Part shown: positions 40,630-49,850 of the stretch, one piece after another
Layout: every line of letters starts with the position of its first letter
Position numbering within the stretch: position 1 is the first letter of the stretch
Origin: an uncultured Gammaproteobacteria bacterium
Lineage (GTDB): Bacteria; Pseudomonadota; Gammaproteobacteria; GCA-001735895
Reading direction: 5' to 3'
Assembly: GCA_947260025.1 (NCBI GenBank)
Contig: CAMYON010000005.1
Span: forward strand, 1 to 56,583
Length of the DNA stretch: 56,583 nucleotides
Position numbers and translations under genes: made by a program
The notes under the pieces: generated by a model
The model's input: the letters and a program-made list of their open reading frames with translations, nothing else
What the model was told of the DNA's origin: nothing
The model's database searches: none

Positions 40630-41190
40630 ATGTTTCAGGTACGCATACACGGGCGCGGCGGTCAGGGAGTGGTGACGGCCGCCGAAATGCTGTCGATTGC
40701 AGCCTTCGATGAGGGCAAGCATGCGCAGGCAATTCCGAGCTTTGGGTCAGAGCGCATGGGCGCGCCAGTGGTGGCTTACGTGCGTATCGACGACGATCCG
40801 ATAGAGCTCACGGAACCGGTGCTGCAACCCGACCTGCTAATCGTTCAGGATCCAACCCTGTTCCACGCGGTCGACGTCTTCAGCGGACTTGCCGACGATG
40901 GATTCTTACTCATCAACACCGCGCGCGAATTGCCCGAACTGCACATCGACGAGGCACTGGCACGACTGCCGGAGCAACACGTTTATACGGTCGCCGCAAC
41001 CGAGCTCGCGCTGCGCCACCTCGGACGGGCGACACCGAACACGGCTCTACTGGGGGCTTTTACGGCGCTGTCGGGAATGCTGCAGCTGGAGTCGGTCATC
41101 AAGGCGATCCATGACAAGTTTTCGGGCGACGTCGCGACCAGTAACGCCACCGTGGCACAAGCAGCACACGATGCCGCGCACGCGGCCTGA
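40630..41190 (+). CDS. 2-oxoacid:ferredoxin oxidoreductase, gamma subunit
   Basis: This 186-residue subunit has the gamma-domain signature FQVRIHGRGGQGVVTAAEMLSIAAF near the N-terminus and SFGSERMGAPVVAYVRID. It belongs to pyruvate/2-oxoacid:ferredoxin oxidoreductases, oxygen-sensitive enzymes that decarboxylate 2-oxoacids to acyl-CoA with electrons passed to ferredoxin. It is the first of four tightly spaced genes: gamma, alpha, beta, then a flavoprotein with ferredoxin domain. The substrate cannot be told from sequence alone; pyruvate is likeliest. Confidence 0.92.
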   Translation: MFQVRIHGRGGQGVVTAAEMLSIAAFDEGKHAQAIPSFGSERMGAPVVAYVRIDDDPIELTEPVLQPDLLIVQDPTLFHAVDVFSGLADDGFLLINTARELPELHIDEALARLPEQHVYTVAATELALRHLGRATPNTALLGAFTALSGMLQLESVIKAIHDKFSGDVATSNATVAQAAHDAAHAA

Positions 41191-41205
41191 GCCGGGAGGA
41201 GACAC

Positions 41206-42468
41206 ATGCTACAACAGATCGAGGGTTCGGCAGCCGTGGCACAGGCCGTGGCGACCTGCCGCCCCGAGGTAATCGCCGCCTACCCGATCACGCCGCAGAC
41301 GCATATCGTCGAGGGCCTAGGCGACATGGTCAAACGCGGCCTGGTCGGTAACTGCCAGTTTCTCAACGTCGAATCCGAGTTCGGCGCCATGAGTGTATGC
41401 ATCGGGTCCTCCGCTACCGGCGCGCGCACTTACACGGCAACCTCGAGCCAGGGCATGCTGTTCATGATGGAAGCGGTCTACAACGCTTCCGGCATGGGGC
41501 TGCCGATCGTCATGACGGTCGGCAATCGCGCGATCGGGCCGCCCATCAATATCTGGAACGACTGGAGCGATTCGATGGCCGCGCGCGATGCCGCCTGGAT
41601 TCAGCTCTTCGTCGAAGATAATCAGCAGGCGGCGGACGTCCACGTGCAGGCATTCCGTCTCGCGGAAGCGGCCAGCCTGCCGGTGATGGTGTGCATGGAC
41701 GGCTTTATTCTGACGCATGCCTACACCCGCGTCGACGTGCCGGAGCAGGCGCAGGTGGACAGCTTTCTGCCGGTGTTCGAGCCGCGCCAGCTGCTGGACC
41801 CGGCGGCACCGATCACCATGGGCGCCATGGTGGGGCCGGAAGCGTTTGCCGAAGTGCGCTTTCTGGCGCATTACAAACAGCTCGAAGCGCTCGACCTGAT
41901 CCCGCGCCACGCGGCTGAATTCGAGGCGATTTTCGACCGGGATTCCGGCGGCTTGTTGAAATCCTTCGATGCCGAAGACAAGGATACGGTGGTGGTGAGT
42001 ATGGGCTCGGTCATCGGCACCTTAAAATCGGTGCTAACCGACATGCGACAGGACGGCAGCTCGATTGGTTTACTGTCTATCCGCAGCTACCGTCCGTTTC
42101 CGAAGCAACAATTGAGCGACGCGCTGGCAAACGCCAGGCGGGTGATCGTATTCGAAAAATGCCTCGCGGTAGGCATGGGCGGCATTCTCGCGGCCGACGT
42201 GCGCATGGCGCTCGCCAACCTGTCGATTCCGATCTATTCGGTTATCGGCGGTCTCGGTGGACGACCGATCACGCAGGACAACCTGCGCCGTATGCTCGAC
42301 AAGGGCGTCCAGGATCAGCTGGAAGAGCCCCATTTTCATGATCTGAATGTCGAGGTCGTGCACCGTGAACTCGAGCGTTTGCGCGACATCCAGCGCCCCG
42401 GTTCCAGCGCGGAAAGTATTCTACGCGACATAGCCGGCGCCGACGCCGCCGCCAGGGGGTCCCGATGA
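41206..42468 (+). CDS. 2-oxoacid:ferredoxin oxidoreductase, alpha subunit
   Basis: This 420-residue subunit carries the pyrimidine-binding and transketolase C-terminal-like domains. Landmarks are GSAAVAQAVATCRPEVIAAYPITPQTHIVE at the start, NVESEFGAMSVCIGSSATGARTYTATSSQGMLFM, and PIVMTVGNRAIGPPINIWNDWSDSMAARD. It has a GGGAGGAG ribosome-binding site. It overlaps the beta gene by 4 bp. Confidence 0.95.
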   Translation: MLQQIEGSAAVAQAVATCRPEVIAAYPITPQTHIVEGLGDMVKRGLVGNCQFLNVESEFGAMSVCIGSSATGARTYTATSSQGMLFMMEAVYNASGMGLPIVMTVGNRAIGPPINIWNDWSDSMAARDAAWIQLFVEDNQQAADVHVQAFRLAEAASLPVMVCMDGFILTHAYTRVDVPEQAQVDSFLPVFEPRQLLDPAAPITMGAMVGPEAFAEVRFLAHYKQLEALDLIPRHAAEFEAIFDRDSGGLLKSFDAEDKDTVVVSMGSVIGTLKSVLTDMRQDGSSIGLLSIRSYRPFPKQQLSDALANARRVIVFEKCLAVGMGGILAADVRMALANLSIPIYSVIGGLGGRPITQDNLRRMLDKGVQDQLEEPHFHDLNVEVVHRELERLRDIQRPGSSAESILRDIAGADAAARGSR

Positions 42469-43484
42469 CAAAGGTTCCAGATTCCGAACAGCGTGTGAAG
42501 TTCTACCAGACCGGCACCTTCACCGTCGGTAACAGGTTGTTGGACGAAGCCCAGCGCACGGTGCAGGCAAGCGTCGAACGCGCCAACTCGCTCGACTCGG
42601 GGCATCGCGCCTGCCAGGGCTGCGGCGAGGCGCTTGGCGCGCGCTACGTGGTCGACGCCGCGTTGCGCGCCGCCGACGATCAGCTCATCGCCGCTAACGC
42701 CACAGGCTGCCTGGAAGTATTCACCACGCCCTACCCCGAGTCGGCCTGGCGCCTGCCGTGGATACATTCGCTGTTCGGTAACGCGCCGGCCGTCGGCGCG
42801 GGAATCGCGGCCGCGCTGCGCGCCCGGGGCCGTGAAGACGTGCGCGTGATCGCCCAGGGCGGCGATGGCGGCACGACCGATATCGGCATGGGCTGCCTGT
42901 CGGGCGTATTCGAACGCAATGACGACGTACTCTACGTCTGCTACAACAACCAGGCCTACATGAACACCGGCGTACAGCGCTCCAGCCAGACGCCCCCGGC
43001 CGCGCGAACCGCGACCACTACCGTTGCGGGTTCCGAACCCGGCAATGAACTGAACAGCGGCAAAAGCGTGCCTTTGATCGCGATGGCGCATGGAATACCG
43101 TATGTCGCGACCGCCTCGGTAAACGACCTGCATGACCTCGAATACAAGGTGGTCAAGGCGATGGGCTTTCGCGGGGCCCGCTACCTGGAGGTATTCGTGC
43201 CCTGCCCGCTGGGCTGGGGTTCGCGTCCGGCAGATACGATCAAGGTGGCGAGGCTCGCCACGCAGTGCGGCATGTTTCCCCTGATCGAGGCCGAGTATGG
43301 CGAACTCACGGCGGTTACCCGGATCCGAGATCGCAGGCCGGTCGAGGAATACCTGAAACTGCAGCGCCGTTTCGCACACGTGTTCGCGCCCGAGAATGCG
43401 CATCAGCTCGAAGCATTGCGCGAAATCGCGGAACGCAACATCCGGCGCTTCAATCTGCTGCCGAACGAGGAGGCTGCGCCGTGA
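42465..43484 (+). CDS. 2-oxoacid:ferredoxin oxidoreductase, beta subunit
   Basis: This 339-residue subunit binds thiamine pyrophosphate through GGDGGTTDIGMG...NNQAYMNTG and holds one [4Fe-4S] cluster by cysteines in HRACQGCGEA, ATGCLEV and FVPCPLGW. The segment MNTGVQRSSQTPPAARTATT is typical of pyruvate:ferredoxin beta subunits. It overlaps alpha by 4 bp at its start and the flavoprotein gene by 4 bp (GTGA) at its end, consistent with coupled translation. Confidence 0.95.
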   Translation: MTKVPDSEQRVKFYQTGTFTVGNRLLDEAQRTVQASVERANSLDSGHRACQGCGEALGARYVVDAALRAADDQLIAANATGCLEVFTTPYPESAWRLPWIHSLFGNAPAVGAGIAAALRARGREDVRVIAQGGDGGTTDIGMGCLSGVFERNDDVLYVCYNNQAYMNTGVQRSSQTPPAARTATTTVAGSEPGNELNSGKSVPLIAMAHGIPYVATASVNDLHDLEYKVVKAMGFRGARYLEVFVPCPLGWGSRPADTIKVARLATQCGMFPLIEAEYGELTAVTRIRDRRPVEEYLKLQRRFAHVFAPENAHQLEALREIAERNIRRFNLLPNEEAAP

Positions 43485-45124
43485 GTATCGATAGCGCCAA
43501 GACCCCGTTTGCCGTCACGCTGGACGTTGGCGGCAGCCTGCTCAACAAGACCGGCAGCTGGCGCAGCGAACGGCCGGTCTACGTCGATCGATTGCCGCCC
43601 TGCAATCATGCCTGCCCGGCCGGAGAGGATATCCAGGGCTGGCTCTACCACGCCGAGGAAGGCGACTACCGCGGCGCCTGGGAATCGCTGATCGCCAACA
43701 ACCCGTTGCCCGCAATCATGGGGCGCGCCTGCTACCACCCCTGTCAGCAAGCCTGTAACCGGGCGCAGCTAGACCAGGCGGTGAACATTCACGCCGTGGA
43801 AAGATACCTGGGCGATCTCGCGCTCGAAGAGCAGTGGCCCGCGCAGATCGTTAATCCCCCCAGCGGCAAGCGGGTGCTCGTCATCGGCGCCGGCCCCAGC
43901 GGCCTGTCGGCCGCCTACCATCTGGCGCGACTGGGGCATAGTGTCGAGATCCACGAAGCCGGCCCGCTGCCGGGCGGCATGATGCGCTTTGGCATTCCGC
44001 GTTACCGCCTGCCGCGTGAAGTGGTCGACGGCGAAGTGCAGCGCATCGTCAATATGGGAGTCGAACTGCAACTCAATCGTCGCGTCGACGATATCCCGAA
44101 GGCACTCGAGGACGGGGGCTTCGATGCCTGCTTCGTCGCGATTGGCGCCCACATCGCGAAGCGCGTCGATATTCCGGGTCCCGACGCGGCGCGCATCGTC
44201 GATGCCGTGAGTTTTCTGCGCGATATGGAAACCGGCGATGCGCCGCTGCAGCTCGGTCGTCGGGTCGTCGTATACGGCGGCGGCAACACCGCCGTCGACG
44301 TCGCCCGCACCGCCAAACGCCTGGGCGCCGAGCCTATGATCGTCTACCGGCGCAGCCGCTCACAGATGCCGGCGCACGATTTCGAGATCGACGAAGCGCT
44401 GGAAGAAGGCATCGTCGTCAACTGGCTACGCACCATCACGGAATCCGATCAGCAGGGTTTCAAGATCGAAAAGATGACCCTCGACGAAAACGGCTGGCCG
44501 CAACCGACCGGTGAATTCGAGACCATCGAGGCGGACAGCCTGGTACTGGCGCTCGGCCAGAACGTGGATCAGAGCATACTGACCAATTTACCCGGAGTGA
44601 CGCTTAACCGGGACGGCGTGGTCGAAGTCGGTGCCGATATGGCCACGGCTTTCGCCGGCGTGTTTGCTGGCGGCGACATGGTACCCGCCGAGCGCACCGT
44701 GACGGTGGCGGTTGGCCATGGCAAGAAGGCGGCGCGCAACATCGATGCTTACCTGCGCGGCGAAACCTACCGGCCGCTACCGAAATCCGAGGTGGCAAAT
44801 TTCGAAACCCTCAACACCTGGTACTACACCGATGCAGAGCAAAAGATGCAGCCAGTGCTGGATGCCGCGCGCCGGCGCAGCACTTTCGAAGAAGTGCACA
44901 CCGGCCTCGATGCCGATAGCGCGCTTTTCGAGGCCCGCCGTTGCCTGTCCTGCGGTAATTGTTTCGAGTGCGACAACTGTTACGGCATCTGCCCGGACAA
45001 TGCCATCACCAAGCTCGGGGCCGGTAAACGTTTCGAGTTCAAATACGATTACTGCAAGGGCTGCGGCATGTGCGTCGCAGAGTGCCCCTGCGGCGCCATC
45101 GTGATGACACCGGAGGCAACCTGA
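43481..45124 (+). CDS. GltD-like NAD(P)H oxidoreductase fused to a two-cluster ferredoxin
   Basis: This 547-residue protein combines an N-terminal Cys cluster region (C41, C45, C84, C88, C92), an FAD-binding site VLVIGAGPSGLSAAYHL (GAGPSG 136-141), an NAD(P)-binding site VVVYGGGNTAVDVA (266-271), and a C-terminal ferredoxin with Cys at 488, 491, 494/497, 500, 504 and 525, 528, 531, 535. In effect it is the delta ferredoxin subunit fused to a glutamate-synthase-small-subunit-like flavoprotein, so electrons from 2-oxoacid oxidation could pass straight to NAD(P). I place the start at the GTG at 43481, overlapping the beta stop; the frame runs upstream within the beta gene. It ends the operon. 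Confidence 0.93.
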   Translation: MSIDSAKTPFAVTLDVGGSLLNKTGSWRSERPVYVDRLPPCNHACPAGEDIQGWLYHAEEGDYRGAWESLIANNPLPAIMGRACYHPCQQACNRAQLDQAVNIHAVERYLGDLALEEQWPAQIVNPPSGKRVLVIGAGPSGLSAAYHLARLGHSVEIHEAGPLPGGMMRFGIPRYRLPREVVDGEVQRIVNMGVELQLNRRVDDIPKALEDGGFDACFVAIGAHIAKRVDIPGPDAARIVDAVSFLRDMETGDAPLQLGRRVVVYGGGNTAVDVARTAKRLGAEPMIVYRRSRSQMPAHDFEIDEALEEGIVVNWLRTITESDQQGFKIEKMTLDENGWPQPTGEFETIEADSLVLALGQNVDQSILTNLPGVTLNRDGVVEVGADMATAFAGVFAGGDMVPAERTVTVAVGHGKKAARNIDAYLRGETYRPLPKSEVANFETLNTWYYTDAEQKMQPVLDAARRRSTFEEVHTGLDADSALFEARRCLSCGNCFECDNCYGICPDNAITKLGAGKRFEFKYDYCKGCGMCVAECPCGAIVMTPEAT

Positions 45125-45224
45125 ATCGACCGGGATTCGTTTCGGTTCCCGGTAAATCGTTATAGAGTTCGAATCAGGCTGGTATAAACAGTACTGATTT
45201 AATAATCTAACCACCCGCAAGCAC

Positions 45225-45788
45225 GTGAAACAAACAATAGCATTTCTAGAGGATCAATTACTCAAGGCCGGCCTGGTCGACAAACCCAAGGCCCGACTGG
45301 CTAACAAAGAAAAACAGAAACTGGCGAAACTGGCTCGCAAGCCCGGCGGCAAAACCGTAAACGAGGCGCAATCCGCCGCCCGGCAGCGCCATGCCGAAAG
45401 GGTGGAGCAGGATCGAGCGCTTAACCGGAAAAAACAGGACATCGCCCGACAAAAAGCAATAGTCGCCCAGGTCAGGCAGCTTATCGAAACGAATAAACTG
45501 GGGAGAGATCATGGCAAGATTGCATAAAGCTTCGAGTATCGAAACAGGATCAAGAATCTGCTGATTACCGAGGATCAGAGGCAATATCAAACCTCGGAGC
45601 ATCTCGCGATAGTCGTCATAGGTAACAGCGGGGACAGCCAGCTCGAAATTGTTGCCGTCCAGGTGGAACGGAAAATTGCCGAACAAGACTTAGAATCGGT
45701 AGCACTGCCAAACGACAGGGATAGCGAGGCCGCCCTCGATGACGACCTCTACGCCGCCTACCAAATCCCCGACGATTTAACCTGGTAG
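45225..45788 (+). pseudogene. DUF2058 (YaiL-like) gene interrupted by an in-frame TAA
   Basis: From a GTG at 45225 the frame gives a 100-residue DUF2058 N-terminus (FLEDQLLKAGLVDKPKARLANKEKQK, a basic coiled coil, VRQLIETNKL) and stops at TAA 45525-45527. Reading on in the same frame with no shift gives a further 86 codons ending YAAYQIPDDLTW, which matches the E. coli YaiL end YADFKVPDDLMW. Family members carry an aromatic residue, often Tyr (e.g. GEVAYQF), where the stop lies, so a single base change TAT/TAC to TAA explains it. The family is uncharacterised and RNA-associated roles are only suggested. It could be a pseudogene, a readthrough gene or a sequencing error. Confidence 0.85.
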
Positions 45789-45901
45789 CCGGTTTTGCGT
45801 TGTTTGACCTGACTAGCGCAGCGATCGAGTGACACGGCCAACTTCCCATTATCGATCTCAACGATTGATGCCGCCGGCATAGCAGCGATTTCCTCAACCA
45901 T
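45758..45901 (-). CDS. Possible 47-residue small ORF downstream of the orphan gene
   Basis: An ATG at 45901 opens a 47-codon frame (MVEEIAAMPAASIVEIDNGK, then SLDRCASQVKQRK) that ends inside the DUF2058 remnant on the other strand. The codons look plausible, but there is no good ribosome-binding site and I know no homologue. It could be the tail of an older gene, since the frame stays open upstream to 45965. It may be nothing. Confidence 0.2.
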   Translation of the reverse strand: MVEEIAAMPAASIVEIDNGKLAVSLDRCASQVKQRKTGYQVKSSGIW

Positions 45902-45944
45902 TACTCCACAGGTAATAGAGGCATCTGCACCGGAATCGTTGATT

Positions 45945-47459
45945 TTATACCTGTTGTAACGTGATTACTTCGTCTTTCTGTTCGAACTTGATCTCTATTT
46001 TATCGATATCGATTACCAGATCCGAGTTGCCAAGTATCAATTTGCTATCAAGATAGTCTCTTATCAGAACAAATTCACAAACGGAATGTGAGCTCTTTCC
46101 ATTACCGTCATTCTCATATGTGGTGAGCAATTTTATGTCGGGATCTTTAATGTTTAGCCTGAACAACCAGGGGTGCGAATTAAAATATTCCATGACGATA
46201 TCACTGACGCGCAAGGTGAGTAACTCCGGACACTTGCTTGCAACTATTTTCCCGCTGCGTAAAAAATCGTCATTGGCAAAGCGGACTGACGAGGAGATAT
46301 CAACGTCTTCACAACCGTATAAATCTTTAAGCCTATGCCATAGCGAGGTTTCAATCTCGCGGCGAATGTGGTTTTTCAGGGTGTCACAGTAAATCGCGAG
46401 AAAATTGAAATCATGCTGCATCGCAAGTTTCAAGCGCTCGGCCTCTGAACCGAGTTCTTCGATCAAAAACTTTGCATGCTCCCTGGCTTGCCTGGCAACG
46501 GCGAATTTTTCTTCGCGTCTTATCGAATCAACAATTTCGAAATAATCTTTTGCACGATGGATGTATTTTTCCTGCAGCTCGAATGATGAATCCTCGAATT
46601 TGCGCCCAATCGGTGATTTTGCAACGGTTACAAAAAACGATGCTGCACAATGCGCGAGGCAATTTTTGATACGTTCCTCTGAAATCTTAACGCTGGGACA
46701 GATTCTAACAGAGCCCGCGTGGTATTTACGGGTCTGAATCGGGTACGGCGACCAGGCTGGGGTTTCTTCATAAATTCCACCACACAGGCTACCCAGGGTC
46801 GTGAGCTTTTCGAGATCGAGGAACTCGAAGGGATTATCAAAAGTAAATTGTTTGACATCGATACCGGCTTTCCCCACGAAATTCCTGATGCAGGGCTCGA
46901 TCAATGAAAACCATTCCAGGTACACCTGTGAGCTTTTTTCGATCAAGGGGATATCCCCGGCTGTTATGCTTTCCGAGTCTATGGTTTGATCCAACAGCCT
47001 TTCGACCTTTTGCGCGACGCAGGAGAAAAATTCGGCCTCATCAGTATTCAATAATTTTTCGGCGATTTTGATTTCGCGAGCAATTTTCTCGTTACAGACA
47101 TTTTCAGCATATTCAACGAGTAATACTTCCTTCCCAGCGCTGTTCGTGGCCACGGCTGTAATCGAGCTATCGTAATCAAGCTCCATCATAAACTCATCAC
47201 AAAGACCATTGACAACAAAATACTGCTGGACTGCCGAGATGTCCGAAATCGAGGGATTAAGCGTGAGGTTTATAATAAAGAATGGTGAATTGGTGCGGAG
47301 ATCATGCTGATACTCGAGTAGTGTGTCGTCAGAAACATGCACACTCACTTTTATCCTTACATCGCGCAACGGTGGGACGGCGTGGTTTGCTTTCGAGGTT
47401 TCCGATAACGCCAGAAATCGACGCGATCTGAGAAACCCCAAGAATCGGGGTAGTTCCAT
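45945..47459 (-). CDS. AT-rich gene of unknown function (about 504 residues)
   Basis: I do not recognise this protein. It is soluble, with no signal peptide, membrane helix or lipobox. It appears to have an N-terminal beta-rich half, a helical central region (about 290-400, with RREEKFAVARQAREHAKFLIEELGSEAERLKL) and a beta-rich C-terminus ending FEQKDEVITLQQV. Cysteines are scattered and no catalytic motif stands out. Sampled lines are about 37-48% GC against about 60% in flanking genes, so it was probably acquired. I prefer the ATG at 47459 (MELPRFLGF), with a GAG 9 bp upstream; a GTG at 47546 would add 29 residues but has no ribosome-binding site. A TATACG -10-like element lies near 47555. 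Confidence 0.7.
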   Translation of the reverse strand: MELPRFLGFLRSRRFLALSETSKANHAVPPLRDVRIKVSVHVSDDTLLEYQHDLRTNSPFFIINLTLNPSISDISAVQQYFVVNGLCDEFMMELDYDSSITAVATNSAGKEVLLVEYAENVCNEKIAREIKIAEKLLNTDEAEFFSCVAQKVERLLDQTIDSESITAGDIPLIEKSSQVYLEWFSLIEPCIRNFVGKAGIDVKQFTFDNPFEFLDLEKLTTLGSLCGGIYEETPAWSPYPIQTRKYHAGSVRICPSVKISEERIKNCLAHCAASFFVTVAKSPIGRKFEDSSFELQEKYIHRAKDYFEIVDSIRREEKFAVARQAREHAKFLIEELGSEAERLKLAMQHDFNFLAIYCDTLKNHIRREIETSLWHRLKDLYGCEDVDISSSVRFANDDFLRSGKIVASKCPELLTLRVSDIVMEYFNSHPWLFRLNIKDPDIKLLTTYENDGNGKSSHSVCEFVLIRDYLDSKLILGNSDLVIDIDKIEIKFEQKDEVITLQQV

Positions 47460-47646
47460 AGGTTGTGTCTCGTTCCAGACTATATCTTGCAGCTGGAAAT
47501 ATTCTTTATAGTGGCGATAACAGGACAATCGACCATAAAACCGCACTTGATCATCGTATAGTCAATTGCCAACAAGATCAAATCGCCTGGAATCGACCTA
47601 TGGTAACCTGTCGAAAAGTTAATTTTATCCGGAGTAAAATACTGGC

Positions 47647-47814
47647 ATGTTGATAGCGCACGAGGTTAACGGTCGAGATCGACTGGTTGCGGAGTTCCCG
47701 ACCACTGCCGGGAATGTCGGTGACGAAGCCATAGCGACTTACCGGGAAGATAGCCTGATGTGCCTGTGTGATGCTTTTCCCCAGCGCTGGCGACTTACCT
47801 GGATCCGGGCCTGA
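47647..47814 (+). CDS. Possible 55-residue small protein upstream of hemB
   Basis: An ATG at 47647 with GGAG 12 bp upstream opens a 55-codon frame starting MLIAHEVNGRDRLVAEFPTT and ending RWRLTWIRA. It has two cysteines in MCLCDAF. I know no homologue. It falls in the 506-bp region between the orphan gene and hemB (47460-47965), which otherwise shows no gene. The remainder, 47815-47965, probably contains the hemB promoter, which I could not define. Confidence 0.3.
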   Translation: MLIAHEVNGRDRLVAEFPTTAGNVGDEAIATYREDSLMCLCDAFPQRWRLTWIRA

Positions 47815-47902
47815 AAAATGGAGATCGGGTCATCAGCGACTAATTTCACCTGATTATGGGGAAGCGTTGGCCAGGGCTGAACGGGTATTGTGACAACAGT
47901 AA

Positions 47903-48958
<1,056 letters not shown>

Positions 48959-48960
48959 TA

Positions 48961-49797
48961 GTGGCTCCGAGCGACCAGGTTGTGCGCTACGCCGTGGTCG
49001 GCAACCCGGTAACCCACAGCCTGTCGCCGCGAATCCATGCCAGTTTTGCCGAACAAACCGGGCAGGCGCTCAGCTATAACGCGATCGAAATTCCGCTCGA
49101 AGATTTCGACGATGAAATACGCGCCCTGCAGAACCAGGGCTTTGGCGGGGTCAATGTCACGGTTCCCTTCAAGCGCGAGGCCTGGGAACTCTGCGACACC
49201 CTGAGTGCGCGTGCCGAACAGGCCGGCGCCGCCAATACCCTGAGCTTCATGCCGGACGGCGATATCGCCGGTGACAACACCGACGGCATCGGGCTGTTGC
49301 GCGACCTGCTCGAGAACTTGAAATTCGAAGTATCACGGCGCGAAATCCTGGTGCTCGGCGCCGGCGGCGCGGTGCGCGGCGTACTCGGGCCGCTGCTCGA
49401 GCAGTCGCCGGCCTGCCTGACGCTGGCTAACCGCAGTCCGGATAAAGCTGTCGCGCTGGCGCGGGATTTCGGTAACCAGGGCAACATCCAGGCAGTCAGT
49501 TTCGATGCGCTCGGCGCCCGTGAGTTCGACCTGGTCATCAACGGTACCGCCGCCGGTCTGGGCAACGAAGTACCGGATATCCCGGAATCGGTCGTAGCCG
49601 AGCACACGGTTTGCTACGACATGATGTACAACCTGAACGACGCCACCGCCTTCGTCGACTGGGCCCAGTCGTGTGGCGCGGCCAGGGCCGTCGACGGCCT
49701 TGGCATGCTGGTGGAGCAGGCAGCGGAAGCCTTTAATATCTGGCGCGGCATCCGGCCCGCAACCGCCCCGGTTATCCATGCTTTAAGACAGGCATGA
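48961..49797 (+). CDS. aroE: Shikimate dehydrogenase
   Basis: This 278-residue NADPH-dependent enzyme reduces 3-dehydroshikimate. It shows VVGNPVTHSLSPRIHASFA at the N-terminus, the catalytic lysine in GGVNVTVPFKREAW, DNTDGIGLLRDL, the nucleotide-binding LVLGAGGAVRGVLGPLL and NGTAAGLGNEVP. It starts at a GTG two bases after the hemB stop, a pairing seen in other gammaproteobacteria. Confidence 0.95.
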   Translation: MAPSDQVVRYAVVGNPVTHSLSPRIHASFAEQTGQALSYNAIEIPLEDFDDEIRALQNQGFGGVNVTVPFKREAWELCDTLSARAEQAGAANTLSFMPDGDIAGDNTDGIGLLRDLLENLKFEVSRREILVLGAGGAVRGVLGPLLEQSPACLTLANRSPDKAVALARDFGNQGNIQAVSFDALGAREFDLVINGTAAGLGNEVPDIPESVVAEHTVCYDMMYNLNDATAFVDWAQSCGAARAVDGLGMLVEQAAEAFNIWRGIRPATAPVIHALRQA

Positions 49798-49850
49798 GTT
49801 TGCAAAGCGCCGAAGTTCCGCTAACTGTCGGCAGGAGTCGGTGGCGGCCG

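Noticed and set aside
42336..43403. Long open frame (355 codons) antisense to the beta subunit gene
   Set aside because: It mirrors the third-position GC bias of the real gene on the other strand and has no recognisable domain; the beta subunit is unmistakable.
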